64,000 nt of DNA, taken from the NCBI GenBank assembly GCA_033296885.1, contig MU863927.1, positions 62,001 through 126,000 on the forward strand. Direction: 5' to 3'. Every line of letters begins with the position of its first letter. Position 1 is the first letter of the stretch. Shown one piece after another: positions 11,502 to 23,204 of the stretch. Source of the stretch: Triangularia verruculosa (taxonomy: Eukaryota; Ascomycota; Sordariomycetes; Sordariales; Podosporaceae). The translations under genes were made by a program, and so were the position numbers. A model generated the notes under the pieces. It saw only the letters and a list, made by a program, of their open reading frames with translations. It did no database searches and was not told where the DNA came from.

Positions 11502-11877
11502 CTTGGCACTTTCTTCAGAGCCGAACGACTCAGTATGGCCGCAAAAGGATATTGCGCTGGAATTTGATGAAGATATTGTGATTGCGCGTGGAAGCTGTTG
11601 GAATTGTCAGCAGCAGCACGGCAGCACTGACGACATGCGATAAGGATTCGCGACGGGAAAGCTGTCCTTATCGGAAGATGAGCGACTGCAGGGTTAGGGT
11701 TGACCCGAGAGTTTGGGTGACACTGGGGCGGAATCAGGAAGGCGGTCAGGTTTTTGGAAGCTTTCTGCCACCGGCCCTCAGGGTGTCTGAAAACTTCTGT
11801 AACGTGCGACTTTCACCATCATCAACCCTCTTCACGATAATCTGCTCTAGGATACCACTTGTACATAATCTGAAGCA
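11502..11877. promoter_or_regulatory. Divergent promoter, thioredoxin (-) / SPOUT methyltransferase (+)
   Basis: A 376-bp space between two divergent start codons, so both promoters must lie here or overlap the leaders. It contains a telobox-type motif GGGTTAGGGTT at 11691-11701, almost central. No clear TATA box is seen. Confidence 0.6.
11691..11701 (+). promoter_or_regulatory. Telobox-like motif GGGTTAGGGTT
   Basis: Nearly two telomeric repeats inside the divergent promoter. Teloboxes in fungal promoters are bound by TRF/Tbf1-type Myb proteins and are common at housekeeping genes. The motif is seen directly; its role is inference. Confidence 0.5.
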
Positions 11878-13139
11878 ATGTCGAACTGGGAACCAAACCC
11901 GAAGGTCTGTCAACTCATTCTTTTCGTGATTTCTTCATTCTAGCATCGCTCGGCCCCTGTTTATCGCAGCTGGGCGCAACACCCCCAAATGATACTTTCT
12001 ACATCAATGGACGACTAGGTAGCTAACAATGCGCAGAAACGTCGGCTCGACAACGACTCCGGCATTGGCAATGGCATTCTCAACACCAAAGAGCGTTTCA
12101 GGCCCACCACCGCCAGAGATTGGACCATTTCCATTGCCGTGCCCACCAGCATCATTACAAGGTATGCCTCATAGTCTGATCATGAATGAGTCCATCCCAC
12201 TAACAATGCGGCAGCTGTGTAACAAGGGAGCAAAGGACAACTGCGGCAGGGTCCATCGCCAGAGCTCTCGCCATTTTCTCAGTGGATGAGGTCGTCATCT
12301 TTGACGATAGTCCTCTCGAGCAGCGCCCCAGGAACTTCGATCCAGAGGCCTACACTGGCGATACAGAACCCGCTCACTTTCTGGAGCATCTTCTCAACTA
12401 TCTGGAGACACCTCCATTCATGCGCAAAGTCCTCTTCCCCATCCATCCCAATCTCAGATCTCAGGGTCTTCTTCCCAGCTTGGACATGCCACACCACCCC
12501 CATAAGGATGAGTGGCTGCCATATCGTGAGGGTCTGGCTCTCGAAGCACCCCCACGTTCAGGCAAGGGGTAAGTTTGGTCTCTTAGTTATCATCTGGTCT
12601 CCATACTGACACACCCCAGCACCTCCGTCGACATCGGCATGCCCGAAACAGTCACCATCTCCGAAGACATCCCTCCAAAGACCCGCGTGACTCTCAAGAT
12701 GCCCGATGACCCTCAGGGCCAGCCCGAGCCCGTCAACCCAGCCGAACCCAGAACGGAAGGCGGTTACTTCTGGGGCTACAGCGTGCGCAAAGCCAAGTCT
12801 CTCTCCGACGTCTTCACTTCATCCGCCTATGAAGACGGTTACGATCTCTCCATTGGCACCTCAGAGCGCGGCGTTCCTCTCTCCAAGGCCTTCCCTAACC
12901 GGGATCAGACCGCCACGTTCAACCACATGCTGATCGTCTTTGGCGGACCCAGAGGACTGGAGTATGCGGCAATGAACGATCCAGATCTCGGCCAGATGGG
13001 CATTTCAGGCGCGAGGACGAAGGAGCTATTTGATCACTGGGTAAACGTACTGCCAAACCAAGGAACGAGGGGCATTAGAACGGATGAGAGTCTGTTAATA
13101 GCGCTTACTGGCTTGAGGAGGTTGTGGGATTCTAGCTGA
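11878..13139 (+). CDS. SPOUT-domain RNA methyltransferase (SPOUT1/C9orf114 family)
   Basis: Member of the DUF171/Methyltrn_RNA_3 family (human SPOUT1/CENP-32), knotted SPOUT-fold methyltransferases. Best model: exons 11878-11904, 12037-12161, 12215-12568, 12620-13139 (about 341 aa). Family landmarks are RDWTISIAVPTSIITSCVTR at the start of the domain, AAGSIARALAIFSVDEVVIFD, then FLEHLLNYLETPPFMRKVLFP and LRSQGLLPSLDMPHHPHK, an OB-like insert, and the C-terminal cofactor knot LIVFGGPRGLEYAA...RTDESLLIALTGLRRLWD. Introns 2-4 are well supported. The first one (11905-12036) uses a weak GTCTGT donor, so the first nine residues are uncertain. It shares a promoter with the thioredoxin gene. Confidence 0.85.
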
Positions 13140-16100
13140 TGGATTGGGTGAGGGGTTTTGCTTCTAGCGTGCACGAAGTTAATGGGTTAATTTTTCCATT
13201 CTCTCTAAAACGTATCATATCGCACCATGGTCGCCACTTGCTTGTGACACTCCGTCTCTGTAGTTGTTAGATGCTTCTCCTAGGAACCAGAGAGATGTCC
13301 CAACAGAACGTGGCGTAGGGAAATGTGTGCCTGGCTCTTGTCTCTTTACTCCGAGTCTTCGGACGAACTTGCCTTTTTCGTAGCCCTTCGGTTTCTCCTA
13401 GACATATTTTTGTGTGTGTTACACGCGTCAGCCTTGGCTACCTATTACCCCCTGGAAGGTAAGCAGGTGTTGGAGATTATCGAGCCTGGTTAAATATGCT
13501 TATCCATAGAACCACACCCTGCCCCCCTCCCCTGGCTGAGCACGAAGACGTTGCTTGCTGTTCCCCGCATCTTGTTCTGTCTTGCCAAACTTGGTAACCA
13601 AGTGAAGGGCTGACTGAATGCAGTCATCCTGCAGGGTGTGTTAGTTGACAATACCACTGGTTGTGAGGTAATAGCTCGGCAGGCTCGGGTAGGGTAGGTA
13701 GGTAGGTAGGTGACCCTCCTCCCCACCCAACCCCAACGAGTTTCAAGGGATCGCTTATCTTTCCTTGCGTTCGTTAATCTGTGTGGCACGGGTCAGAAGA
13801 GGGGGGGGGGGGCGCTTGGACGGTTGATGGACGGCGCAGGGGATGCTGTTAGGATGGTGGGTGTTGGTTCTTGATGACTACCTAGCACATTGCATACGCA
13901 CCTGAGGTGAGCAGATGTGGTACCTGGCTACCGCTAGGCTTGCTGGCATCAATAGTCCCGTTTTCTTCGTTAGGGCTCAGAGGGCTTGGCCGTCCGGTAT
14001 TCAGAACCTTGAAAGAACCTTGCGTTGGGGGTATGAACTATTGAAGATTCTGACGGTTACTGGTGCCTTGTGGTGCTAGGTATTACAGGAAAAGACACAT
14101 GAGGTTGAGTATCGTGCCATAAGATACCTATGTCAGACGTTTGTTATCGTTGATGACAGCAGGAGAAGTGATGCTAACACTCAGTCTTGACTGCATGTCA
14201 GACAGCCGAGTCCAGAGGTCCGGGCTGAAAACATGCTGTGGAACAGGTCTAGAATGACAGGTGGGATCTGACAGAATGTACAGGTAGCTATTTGCATACC
14301 TAGATAGGAATATGGTCAGATATTCCCGCTTGTTGTTATCCACCCAGGTGTGAGAGATGTACCTAATCGAACCTGGATAGCCAGATCATGACAACAACAA
14401 CCTCATGAAGCTGCTGAAGCGCAAGACGTTCTCGGTGTAGGGAAAACATCTCGGCTTACCGATAGTGAGCTCTGGGCTTGCAGGTCCGGATTCCGGTGTG
14501 AACTCTGTCATATCGTGATGTTGGTGGTGAAAAGAGTGAGCTTTAAGCCATCTTCCATGGTGTGATACTGCACCTGTGCAGATCAAGTAGGTAGTTTGCC
14601 GCCCGTAGTTCGTATACTGGCGACTGCAATATGGAAGCCCCACGCATGCAGCGGAAATTTTGACAGACGTGGGGCGGTGGCACTGGCGGTGGGCGACTTG
14701 CCCAACCTTTTTACCGCTCTTGTTGGTAGCATCGTGGCGTGGCGTGTGATAACAGAAGCGGGTTCGGGGCCATTGTTGGTGATGGTCTGCAAGGCCGGCA
14801 GGTGGACACTGGAGAGAAGCCGCTTGGGGGCCCAGCAAGAATGATCAGCCAAGCCATACAAATCCATGGCCGTGGGTACGGTACCAGTATCTCCATCTTT
14901 CCGTGTCTCGGCGTCGGTAGAGGAGTGTGGCCAAGACGCGGCACAGACTTTCGCCTATCTCATCTGGCGCTGTGCCTGGCCTATGTTAGTTTTCTCGGTG
15001 ATTTCAGTGGGCAGTAGAGAGTAGACATGGTGGGCTGATGTAGGTCTCTTCATATGTTTAGAAGACTTGTATCAGAGGTATCTTTGTCACTGGGATAGCC
15101 ACTAGGTTGACCAACAAAGAGACCCGATACGCCCCTCACAGGACTATAATTCTCAGTCGGTGTCCCGCCAAAAAGGAGTCAAAAAGGGGCCAAAACAAAA
15201 AGCCGCATGGTAAAATGCGCGTCCAACATACGAGTTTGGTCGGAATGGCAGCGGGGTTGCGAGTCCTCAAGGTATCTCCGGATGGGCTTTTAAAGGTTGA
15301 GTCTCAAGAAAAGCAGAAACGGCGAGAAACTGCTGCGACACCCAGTGACCATATCACCCCTCAGTGTATTGTGAAAATTAAGTGCCTCCCGTGAAAGCTT
15401 CTTTTAATACAAGGCTTCTTGTATTGGGGCGCTTCAACATCCGTCCTTCTCTGGTCAACAATTTTCCAGAAGGGCATTCGTTGTTCCATATGCCAGCATT
15501 GAACTCCAGAGATAACTGGGACAGAGCTGATGGACCTCATGAGAAAATTGATACGATCGGAACGCCGTACGAGAACGTGAAGCACATCACCTGAAGGAAA
15601 GCTGAACTGTAAAGTAAGGTATTTCAGGACAGCAAGACATAACCAACAGATTGATACCTGCTTCAAGGTCCCCAAGAAGCAAGAGCGGTCATCAAAGATC
15701 GCAAAGAATCTCTTCGCGACAAGCATATCAAAATGCAAGATAGCTTAAACACCAGCTCGACGGGAGCAATCGTGGGCGTCGTAGTAGGAGGGGCGGCGTA
15801 GCAGAAGGGCCGCGGGGCTTCATGGTGTCGGTCATCGTCTTGTAATTCCTCCATCAACGGCGAAGAAATCCAACTCGCATTGATATCCATGCCCCAACTT
15901 TGTCAGCAAAATGTCTTTGCTCGAACAAGCAGAATATCGGCATACCTAGGGTGTGGACGCGAATAAAATTGGTCTTGACGAGACACCGGAGAGTTACATA
16001 CCCCAAGCTGGGTCGATGCCGTCTTGTGGAGAGTCAGTTCGCGGTTTCAACCGAAAGAGATTCCAACTCAGCACGTCCTGCGAGGTGGTCATGGACATGT

Positions 16101-17764
16101 AATTTGATTCTGCTTCTGACAAATAGTGAGTGGTGTTGAGGAACAGGCTTGGGATGTACACGTGTACTTAGCCACCCACCGGAAACAGCCATGATATTCT
16201 CCACTGTCGAAGGCCGTTGACTGTGGCTTGCGGCTGAGCATGCCCCTCCGATCCTCCTTTCTTCCGGATCTGCTTCCCTTCCGTTCGACTGTCTACTTGG
16301 CTGTAGATCTGTCACAGTCCCAAGACAAGCCAGCAGGGGACAGGGACAGCGTGGTGTAGCGCGGGGAAATGGTCGAGCGGGAGGCGCCGCACCGGTAGTA
16401 GTGGCTTGCAGTCTGGGGTGCAGCGGAACCGTGTTAGTACCGAACCTGGTATAGCTTGCGAAGATGGACCTATGAACCGAGGCTGGGAACGAAATATACT
16501 ACAAAGCTATCTTGGAGATCCCTGAAGCCGCTAGAGGCCTTGAAAATATAACAAAAGAAACAATTTTCATGCTGAGGAGTTCCTGAAACTTAGGTTTAGA
16601 GGCTTAGAGAAACATGGGAAGAACAAGAGTTCGGATGTTTTCGAGACATCACCTGAATGCATTATGCAAAAAGAAACTACGGAAAACGCCCGAGATTTTC
16701 TGAAACTTCCCAGTCTTCGAAGGAAAAAAAGTGGGGATTTACCAGAATACCGAGAGATATCGAAAGATCCCTACCTTAGGTTCTTTTGATGCCGTGATCT
16801 AAACGTGGTTGAAATGAACGGCAAAGAGGGGTTCATCTTAGCCAGCAGGAACCACCATCTTGGTATCTAGATGCAGCGAAGATTGAACCTCGTGATGTCG
16901 CAATTCAAGGCCTTCAACCGAGGTTTGGAGAGAGACGCTCTAGAAGTCATGGAGATTTCCAAAACTGAGGTGTTATTGGTGTGTCAGTCAAGATGAACTT
17001 TGCTCTTAGCATGCGGAGTCAGGTCCGGTGGTGGCAGCTTACGGCCGACCAGGCCCGCCGTTCGTGCTTTACCCAAATAGTAAATACTCGCGAGAGCAAG
17101 CAATTTTGACTAGATGCCTCGGCCAATCTGCTTGGAAAGGAGTCTGCCAAACACGCCCAGCGTTGGGACTCGAAACAGTGTGTCAGGTCTGGCAGTTATT
17201 CTAGGACTTCTGAATGGAGCCAAGGCTCCGATGTTACCTTAGCTCCCGGTGGTATCTGGGGTAGATCCACACTGCCGGCAGCAATGCGGGGAATGCATGT
17301 CTGTGGCTGTCTGCCACCATCCCAGGGACCCACTCCAACGGTACCTTAATCGACATGAAGGTTCTTGCGATGGTCGACAAGAAACAAACCCATAGCATAG
17401 TGTAAACATGCTGTCGACACCCTCGGCCATGATCGCTTTGGGAAGGAAGGCAGCAGGCCCCCTTCTCCTGCCAGGTATGTGGTGGAACTCGAGTCTTGCC
17501 ACGAAGCCTCGGAACTGAAGCTATGTAGAAATTGGTTAGAGTTGCGAGAGCATCGCGAGTGAGTAGAGAGGAGTTACACAACACCGAGGTCAACTTCACC
17601 ATGAAGTTTAGAAATATATTTCATCTATAAGAGGGAGACGTCTTCCTACCTTCATCGACTCTTTCTATCCCCAGACTCGAGCACTCAGCAGTTCTCAGAT
17701 CGTCCTCAGCCACCAGACAGCCCACCAGCTTTCCCTCGCCTTCACAACCTCAACAATCTTCATC
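13140..17764. other. 4.6-kb gene-poor region upstream of the cutinase gene
   Basis: No gene is supported across this long space. It holds a (GTAG)n run near 13689-13712, a G-tract near 13800, and scattered short open frames on both strands. One cluster on the minus strand (15361-15890) reads as two or three short protein-like pieces and is reported separately. Base composition is close to that of the flanks, so it does not look like an AT-rich RIP-mutated island. Confidence 0.45.
17626..17631 (+). promoter_or_regulatory. Possible TATA box of the cutinase gene
   Basis: TATAAG lies 134 bp before the start codon, followed by a pyrimidine-rich leader (CTACCTTCATCGACTCTTTC). This is the arrangement of an inducible, highly expressed fungal secreted-enzyme gene. 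Confidence 0.4.
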
Positions 17765-18621
17765 ATGCAGTTCCTCACCACCGTTCTCGCCCTGGCCGGC
17801 GTTGTCTCTGCTCTCCCCGTCGAGCAGCAGCCCCAGGACGTCGAGCTCGTCACTCGCCAGTTGCTCGGCAGGACAACTAGAAATGAGCTCCTGGAGGGAG
17901 GCGCCTGCCCGCCTGTCATCTTCATCTATGCTCGCGGCTCTACTGAGACCGGCAACTTGGTACGTTTTAAGCAGCCTTCACTTACCTACGCTCCCATCGT
18001 CTCCATCACGGAAGAATAGAGCAGCAGCCTAACAGTCCATGACAAGGGAACTCTCGGCCCCTCCGTTGGTGATGCATTGGAAGACCGCTTCGGTGCGAGC
18101 AACGTCTGGGTTCAGGGTGTTGGCGGTGCCTACACAGCTGATATCCTCGACAACGTTCTTCCCGATGGCACCACCCGTGCTGCCATCCGTGAGATGATGG
18201 ACCTCTTCACTTTGGCCCGCACCAAATGCCCCTCGGCCAAGATTGTTGCTGGTGGTTACAGGTAAGCAACTGCACCTTGCTTGAACATCAAGACCCCCCC
18301 CCCAAACTTTCTATCAAGCATCCTTGCTAATCGTCATCTAATCACAGCCAAGGTGCCGCTCTGGCAGCCGCCTCCATCCGCGACAGCAGCGCCGCCATCA
18401 AGGAGCAGATCAAGGGCGTCGTCCTCTTCGGCTACACCAAGAACCTCCAGAACTTGGGCCGCATCCCCGACTACCCCCGTGAGCGCACCGAGGTCTACTG
18501 CGCCGTCGGTGACTTGGTCTGCACCGGGTCCCTCATCGTCACTGCCGCTCACCTTACCTACGGTGATGAGGCCCGCAACGAGGCCCCCAGATTCCTCATT
18601 GCTCGCATCAACGCCAGCTAA
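17765..18621 (+). CDS. Secreted cutinase (carbohydrate esterase family 5)
   Basis: Serine esterase that hydrolyses cutin, the ester polymer of plant cuticle. Three exons: 17765-17959, 18047-18261, 18348-18621; 227 aa, the normal length. Residues 1-17 (MQFLTTVLALAGVVSAL) are a signal peptide. A propeptide-like stretch is followed by the CPPVIFIYARGSTETGNLG oxyanion region. The nucleophile is Ser137 in GGYSQGA, with Asp192 in CAVGDLVC and His205 in TAAHLTYG, so the catalytic triad is complete. The second intron interrupts the codon of the catalytic Ser. Disulfide Cys residues flank the domain (Cys48, Cys188, Cys195 visible). It stands alone, downstream of a long empty region, with a likely TATA box. 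Confidence 0.95.
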
Positions 18622-19470
18622 ATCAGCAGCATTTGAGAAGAAATTATGGTGCCACGGATCCCGGGCTTCTTCTGGTGGCATAACATCAGCCCGGCCACAA
18701 TCTGACAAGATATCTTTGGCATCTGGGCTTTTGTACATACCTACATTTTCACTTTCTTCATAAGCCGTCTTGGCTTACCTTTTCTGAAACGGAAGAGAGA
18801 TCCTCGAGGAATCTGCTCAGGGGTTTAGGCCAGGGAGTTGGGCATGAGTTTAGGACGACCGTGATGAATTGACTCTGAGTTTTGCTCTTTTAATGTCTCG
18901 TTCCAAGCTGCTGCCTTCTTATCTCCATGAACTGAGGTACTGTACGTATTTATGCAGCTGTTAAAAATCGGGATCCCGTCTACTCTCCCCAAGATAAGCC
19001 CTTGGTCAAACAGTTTAACTTTCGGGTTGACCCACTCCACCAATCACAACAGCCACAGCCACCACAACACTCCCAAAAATACTTCTCCATACAGAAAAAA
19101 CAAGACGTAGGTCTTCAAGATATTTAAAGTAGAAGAATTGATCATGGTCTTCAAAGCTTCCCTCTTCTTTTATGCCTTACTTGTAAGGCTGAAAGAAGAG
19201 AAGGTGATGCATCGTCTTTGTTGTACCTTCCAGGTTTGTCTGCGACTTAAACTTCCGATCAGTAACCTTCGATCTTAGGTTTATGCTAAAATAGCAACCA
19301 CTGCAAATCCCAAAGACCTTCTCTGACTTACTCTCCCACTCTGTCTTCCTGGCCCTCCTTCCCATTACCATCTTAGCATTGACTTCACGCGATCTAAACT
19401 CACTGCTTTTTCAGATCGAGACCCCCTCTGATCAGTCATCACAATCCGCTCTATCATTCCGCCATTCGCC
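18622..19470. other. Spacer between the cutinase and HNH-family genes
   Basis: About 850 bp, AT-richer, with no supported gene. It should contain the cutinase 3' end and the promoter of the gene at 19471. No repeat or RNA gene was recognised. Confidence 0.45.
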
Positions 19471-20664
19471 ATGGTGTCAAGGTCAAGGACAAGACCACGG
19501 CGTAACAAGGGCATTTTCATTCGCGACTATGTAAAATTGCGGCCAGATCAGCAGTCTGTGATTCTCCCCCCACCTGTTGAACAACTCGGAGAACGTCTCG
19601 AGTACATATGCGCCATCGAAGAGTTTTGGGAAGAAGAGTTTTCAAGATTGACCGAGTGCAACCCACGACTTTGGGCACCGTTCAACGACCTACAGAAGGT
19701 AGCTCTTTTCGGAATCAACTGGGGCTCGATGCTTAACGCCGTCTCGTCGAAGAACGCCCGTACCGAGGATATTATGGCAGGAGCAGTGTTGGTGCCACAT
19801 TTTCTAAAAGTGTGGTGGTCAAGACCTGCTGGGGAGGGTGATGAATATCCCATCTTTCGTGATGGTCTCAGCAAGCGCACCCCGCCGCACCACCACCTTA
19901 AACGTCTGGATCATCCTGACAGCGAACGTCCACCACCATTACACTCCCAATCGTTTCAACGGCCGGACTACACGATACATCACCGCATCATTTCCTCGAT
20001 ATCGAACCAGAATAGTACCCGCAATAAGACCTTGATCGAATGGTGTTTGACGACTTACGGCTGGGTGTTCTTCTATCCGGGGAAAGCCTTAAAGGGCGGC
20101 GCTGGTTTTAAGGATCGAGATAAGATAGCCCAGAAACTTTTCGCCGCCTCTTCCACGAGAACAACTTCAGATGACACCAACTGGAATGTGGTGGCGGTGG
20201 ATCCAAAGCTGCATAGCTTGTGGGAGCGGGGTCTCTGCGCATTTCGATGCTTGGGTGCAGAGAGGATAGCTCACGATGCGGAACTTCAAGACTCGGGGAA
20301 GAATATGATACGGATCACGCTCGAATTCCATTGGATGCCCGTGGTGGACCGAGAAGCTGTTGGGGAGACGATCGGGGACTTACTGAAATTGGGGGAGATA
20401 ATGGGCAAGACATATGGCGATGATGTCGGGGAGGAGTTAGGTTTTGTTTCCGGGGAGAGGTGGTATGTAGAGGTGGAATCTCAGCATACCAAAGAGCTCA
20501 TCATGTCATTCTGTATCCAGTGGTCGGTGATTGTCATGACTGCTTTAGCTGGGGGGCCTAGGGCCTTTGATGCTGTACCGGATAGCCCGCCAGATTGGTT
20601 TCTTGAGGACGGGGGATTCAAGGGGGCATCTCGGCTGCTTCCGACCATTCATTTAGGTCCTTGA
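19471..20664 (+). CDS. Diverged fungal HNH-family protein, nuclease core not visible
   Basis: Single exon, 397 aa. The second half (about residues 225-275, TNWNVVAVDPKLHSLWERGL then FRCLGAE) matches the region that follows the HNH_2 core in a large family of fungal HNH proteins (pattern N-hydrophobic-x-L-x-x-x-x-H-x-x-W). The stretch where that core (Cys...Thr-Gly...Val-Ala-His) should be, about residues 125-190, is instead His/Pro/Arg-rich (for example KRTPPHHHLKRLDHP), and no core appears in the other two frames. It may be a degenerate paralogue that keeps an open frame. The C-terminal part (EELGFVSGERWYVEVESQHT) is unassigned. No signal peptide. The family call is moderate; catalytic activity is doubtful. 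Confidence 0.55.
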   Translation: MVSRSRTRPRRNKGIFIRDYVKLRPDQQSVILPPPVEQLGERLEYICAIEEFWEEEFSRLTECNPRLWAPFNDLQKVALFGINWGSMLNAVSSKNARTEDIMAGAVLVPHFLKVWWSRPAGEGDEYPIFRDGLSKRTPPHHHLKRLDHPDSERPPPLHSQSFQRPDYTIHHRIISSISNQNSTRNKTLIEWCLTTYGWVFFYPGKALKGGAGFKDRDKIAQKLFAASSTRTTSDDTNWNVVAVDPKLHSLWERGLCAFRCLGAERIAHDAELQDSGKNMIRITLEFHWMPVVDREAVGETIGDLLKLGEIMGKTYGDDVGEELGFVSGERWYVEVESQHTKELIMSFCIQWSVIVMTALAGGPRAFDAVPDSPPDWFLEDGGFKGASRLLPTIHLGP

Positions 20665-21211
20665 TAGAAATCGGATTATCTATGGAGTAGAAAAATATCC
20701 GGTAATCAATAGAACACTAGGGTAAAGGAGGGAGATGTCTCCCCTATCTTAAAAGAATACGTATATTGTTTTTAAAAAGAAAAACCTGATGTTGGTTCCC
20801 CATGAAGAAAGGGGTGGAAGTCGGGGTTGGAAGTAATACTAGGAAGTACATGTGGCTGAGCTGAGGGCAAGACCACCCCCATCAATAGGTGTAGAAACCT
20901 TTGTAGCACAGATTGAACAGATGGTATGAGACTCATGACCAGAGAGAAAGTGACTACTAGTATTTATTTTCGTGGTTTGTAAATGCCAGTTGTGAAATGT
21001 GTATACACTCTACATACCCGCCCTCTCACCGCCGACCTCCCACTGGCGGCCACCTCTCTTTGTCCTGTCCCACTCAGTTAACCACCACAACACATAAGGC
21101 TATGACACCCTCAACTAATACAAGACAGTACTCAAAACAATACAAATGATCGAACAAGAAGAACAAACCCAACCCCCCCTCTTACAACCTCACCACTTAT
21201 ATTCCGCCACC
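20665..21211. other. Convergent spacer, HNH-family gene / laccase
   Basis: About 550 bp between two converging 3' ends. No gene or repeat is supported; it is probably the two 3' untranslated regions. Confidence 0.5.
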
Positions 21212-23204
21212 TTACGCGCCGCTATCAATCTGCGGCACAACATTGAACTTCGTCCACCAATCCCAAGCCCTACAGTTCCTCTCCACATCCCTCGGTATCC
21301 TCAACCAGTCAACCTTCTTCGGCTCAACAATCAGGTTCGCCAAGAACCCTCCAGAGGCGTGCCACACAATATGGCAGTGCAGCGCCCAGATGCCCGGGTT
21401 GCCATCAAACTGCATAACCAAATGCCCGTTCCCTCTTACTATGTGGACGTCTCTCCGATGAGGGTTGGAAGGGCGGGTGATGGTCCCGTCCCAGTCACCG
21501 GGGCCTTCGTGGAGGATGTAAGGGTTGTGGCCGTGAAGATGCATGGGGTGGCTGGGCAAAAGAAAAGAAAAAAAAAGGGGATGTTAATAAGGGATTGGTA
21601 TGAACAAGGGGGGGTGAAGTTAAGTAATAAGGGTTGAACTTACGGGCCGGCTGAACGGTTTCGAATGATGATTCTCACGGATGAGTTGCTGTAGTAGTTC
21701 GCCACGTTCCACTCCCTTGGGAAGGTAAAGTTCCCTTCGTTGGCGACGAGGAGGACCGGTTCGTTGTAATGAGTGCGCATGGATACACCGTTAAATTTCC
21801 AGAGGGTGACATCGGACGCGTTTTTGAAGAGTTCAATGTCCATGGTTTGAGTAAATGTTGGCTTCGGCACAGCCATGGGATACAGCGGTTCCGTCTTGGC
21901 CAGGTCTTCGTTGGTACAGGATGGGTCCTCAGGGATATTCCACGCCTGACTGGTAGGTGCCTTGTCTGTATCAGCCTTGTCATAGTAGACGGCAGCTACG
22001 GCATTGGGTTGGCGGTTGGGAGAGCAGTTTGTCAGGTTGGAGCGCATCCAAAAGGCCGAGTCGGGTTTGCCAACGTTGGCAGTAACAAGGACATCGGTGC
22101 GTTGGCCAACACCAAGGATCACCATGTTCGTTTTGTACGGCTTCACCGGCGTGAAGTCTTCGGCGATGACAGTGAAGGTATGGCCGTCAATGGTAAAACG
22201 CTGCACACCGTCACCACCGGTGTTGACTAAGCGAAGACGATGGGTCTTGCCTGTCTGAAATCTGAACTTGGAGATACCGGCGTCGTTGGTACACGGTGTC
22301 TTATCGCCAGGAGCAATTGTCGAACAGTCAAAGTTCATCTTGCCATTGATCAGATTGTTGTCAGAAACCACACGAGGGCTACCGTTAGGCTTCAGCATTT
22401 CTTCGACAATATCATGATATTCCTTGTGGTACCAATCTGTGAAAATCCCTAAATCAGTAGCTGTAGCCTTTTTGTTGACATAGACAGAGACGCACCGCTA
22501 AGCAAAATCGGACCGACGTCGACGTCGTATTTGGCCTGGGTAGGGCCATGAATGACCATTGGTCCAACAATGCCGCCGGCGTATTGGGCCGAGTAATGAG
22601 CGTGATACCATGTCGAGCCATACAAGCTTGCGCGAAATTCATATCGGTAACTGGTCCCCGGCGGGATAGGACATTGCGAAATACCAGGTGCTCCATCCTC
22701 CCAGGGCGTCTCTGTCTGCAGGAAGCCGTGCCAGTGAATAGCTGTGCCGTCCTCTGGGTTTGTGATGTTGTTCTTGACGTTCACAACAATAATGTCGCCC
22801 CAGTTCGCTTCGATCAGAGGTCCTGGGAAAGCACCGTTGACAAGGAGTACCTCGCGCTCATACCCATCTGGCGCGATGAGCCCACGGCTGACTGTGAAGT
22901 CGTAGTACCTGGTTACACCAGTCTTGGGATATCCCACGTAGGGGTTGGTCCCGGAGTCTGTGAGTTTACCCCATGGATAGCCGTCAGGTAGAGGGTTGTT
23001 GGTGAGCATGAAAGGAATCAACGGGAATAATAATGTCCCGAGAAGAGAGGCGCTGTGAGTGTCGATGTTAGCCTGACGTCCGATGTACGGTACCCCTACT
23101 CGTACTCACCCATTAGTCTTCTTCTGAGGTAATGCCGGCTTGGTATTGGAAAGAACGACGGCAGCGAAGTTGGCAAGGCCCTTGACAATGCCAATGACAC
23201 CCAT
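21212..23204 (-). CDS. Ascomycete laccase (multicopper oxidase)
   Basis: Copper oxidase that oxidises phenols while reducing O2 to water. Four exons on the minus strand: 23204-23110, 23052-22496, 22436-21644, 21551-21212; 594 aa with all junctions in frame. All four copper signatures are intact: HWHGF (about 138-142), WYHAHYSAQY (about 180-189), HPMHLHGH (about 483-490) and HCHIVWHASGGF (about 540-551). The residue at the T1 axial position after the last motif appears to be Phe, where many ascomycete laccases have Leu. The protein ends in IDSGA, the DSGx C-terminus normally produced by processing in ascomycete laccases but encoded directly here. The N-terminus is odd: about 32 hydrophilic residues precede the hydrophobic stretch SLLGTLLFPLIPFML, so secretion may use an internal signal/anchor or exon 1 may be mis-modelled. 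Confidence 0.93.

Noticed and set aside
13140..17764. RIP-mutated transposon island
   Set aside because: Base composition by eye is close to that of the flanks, and no transposon frame, even decayed, is visible.
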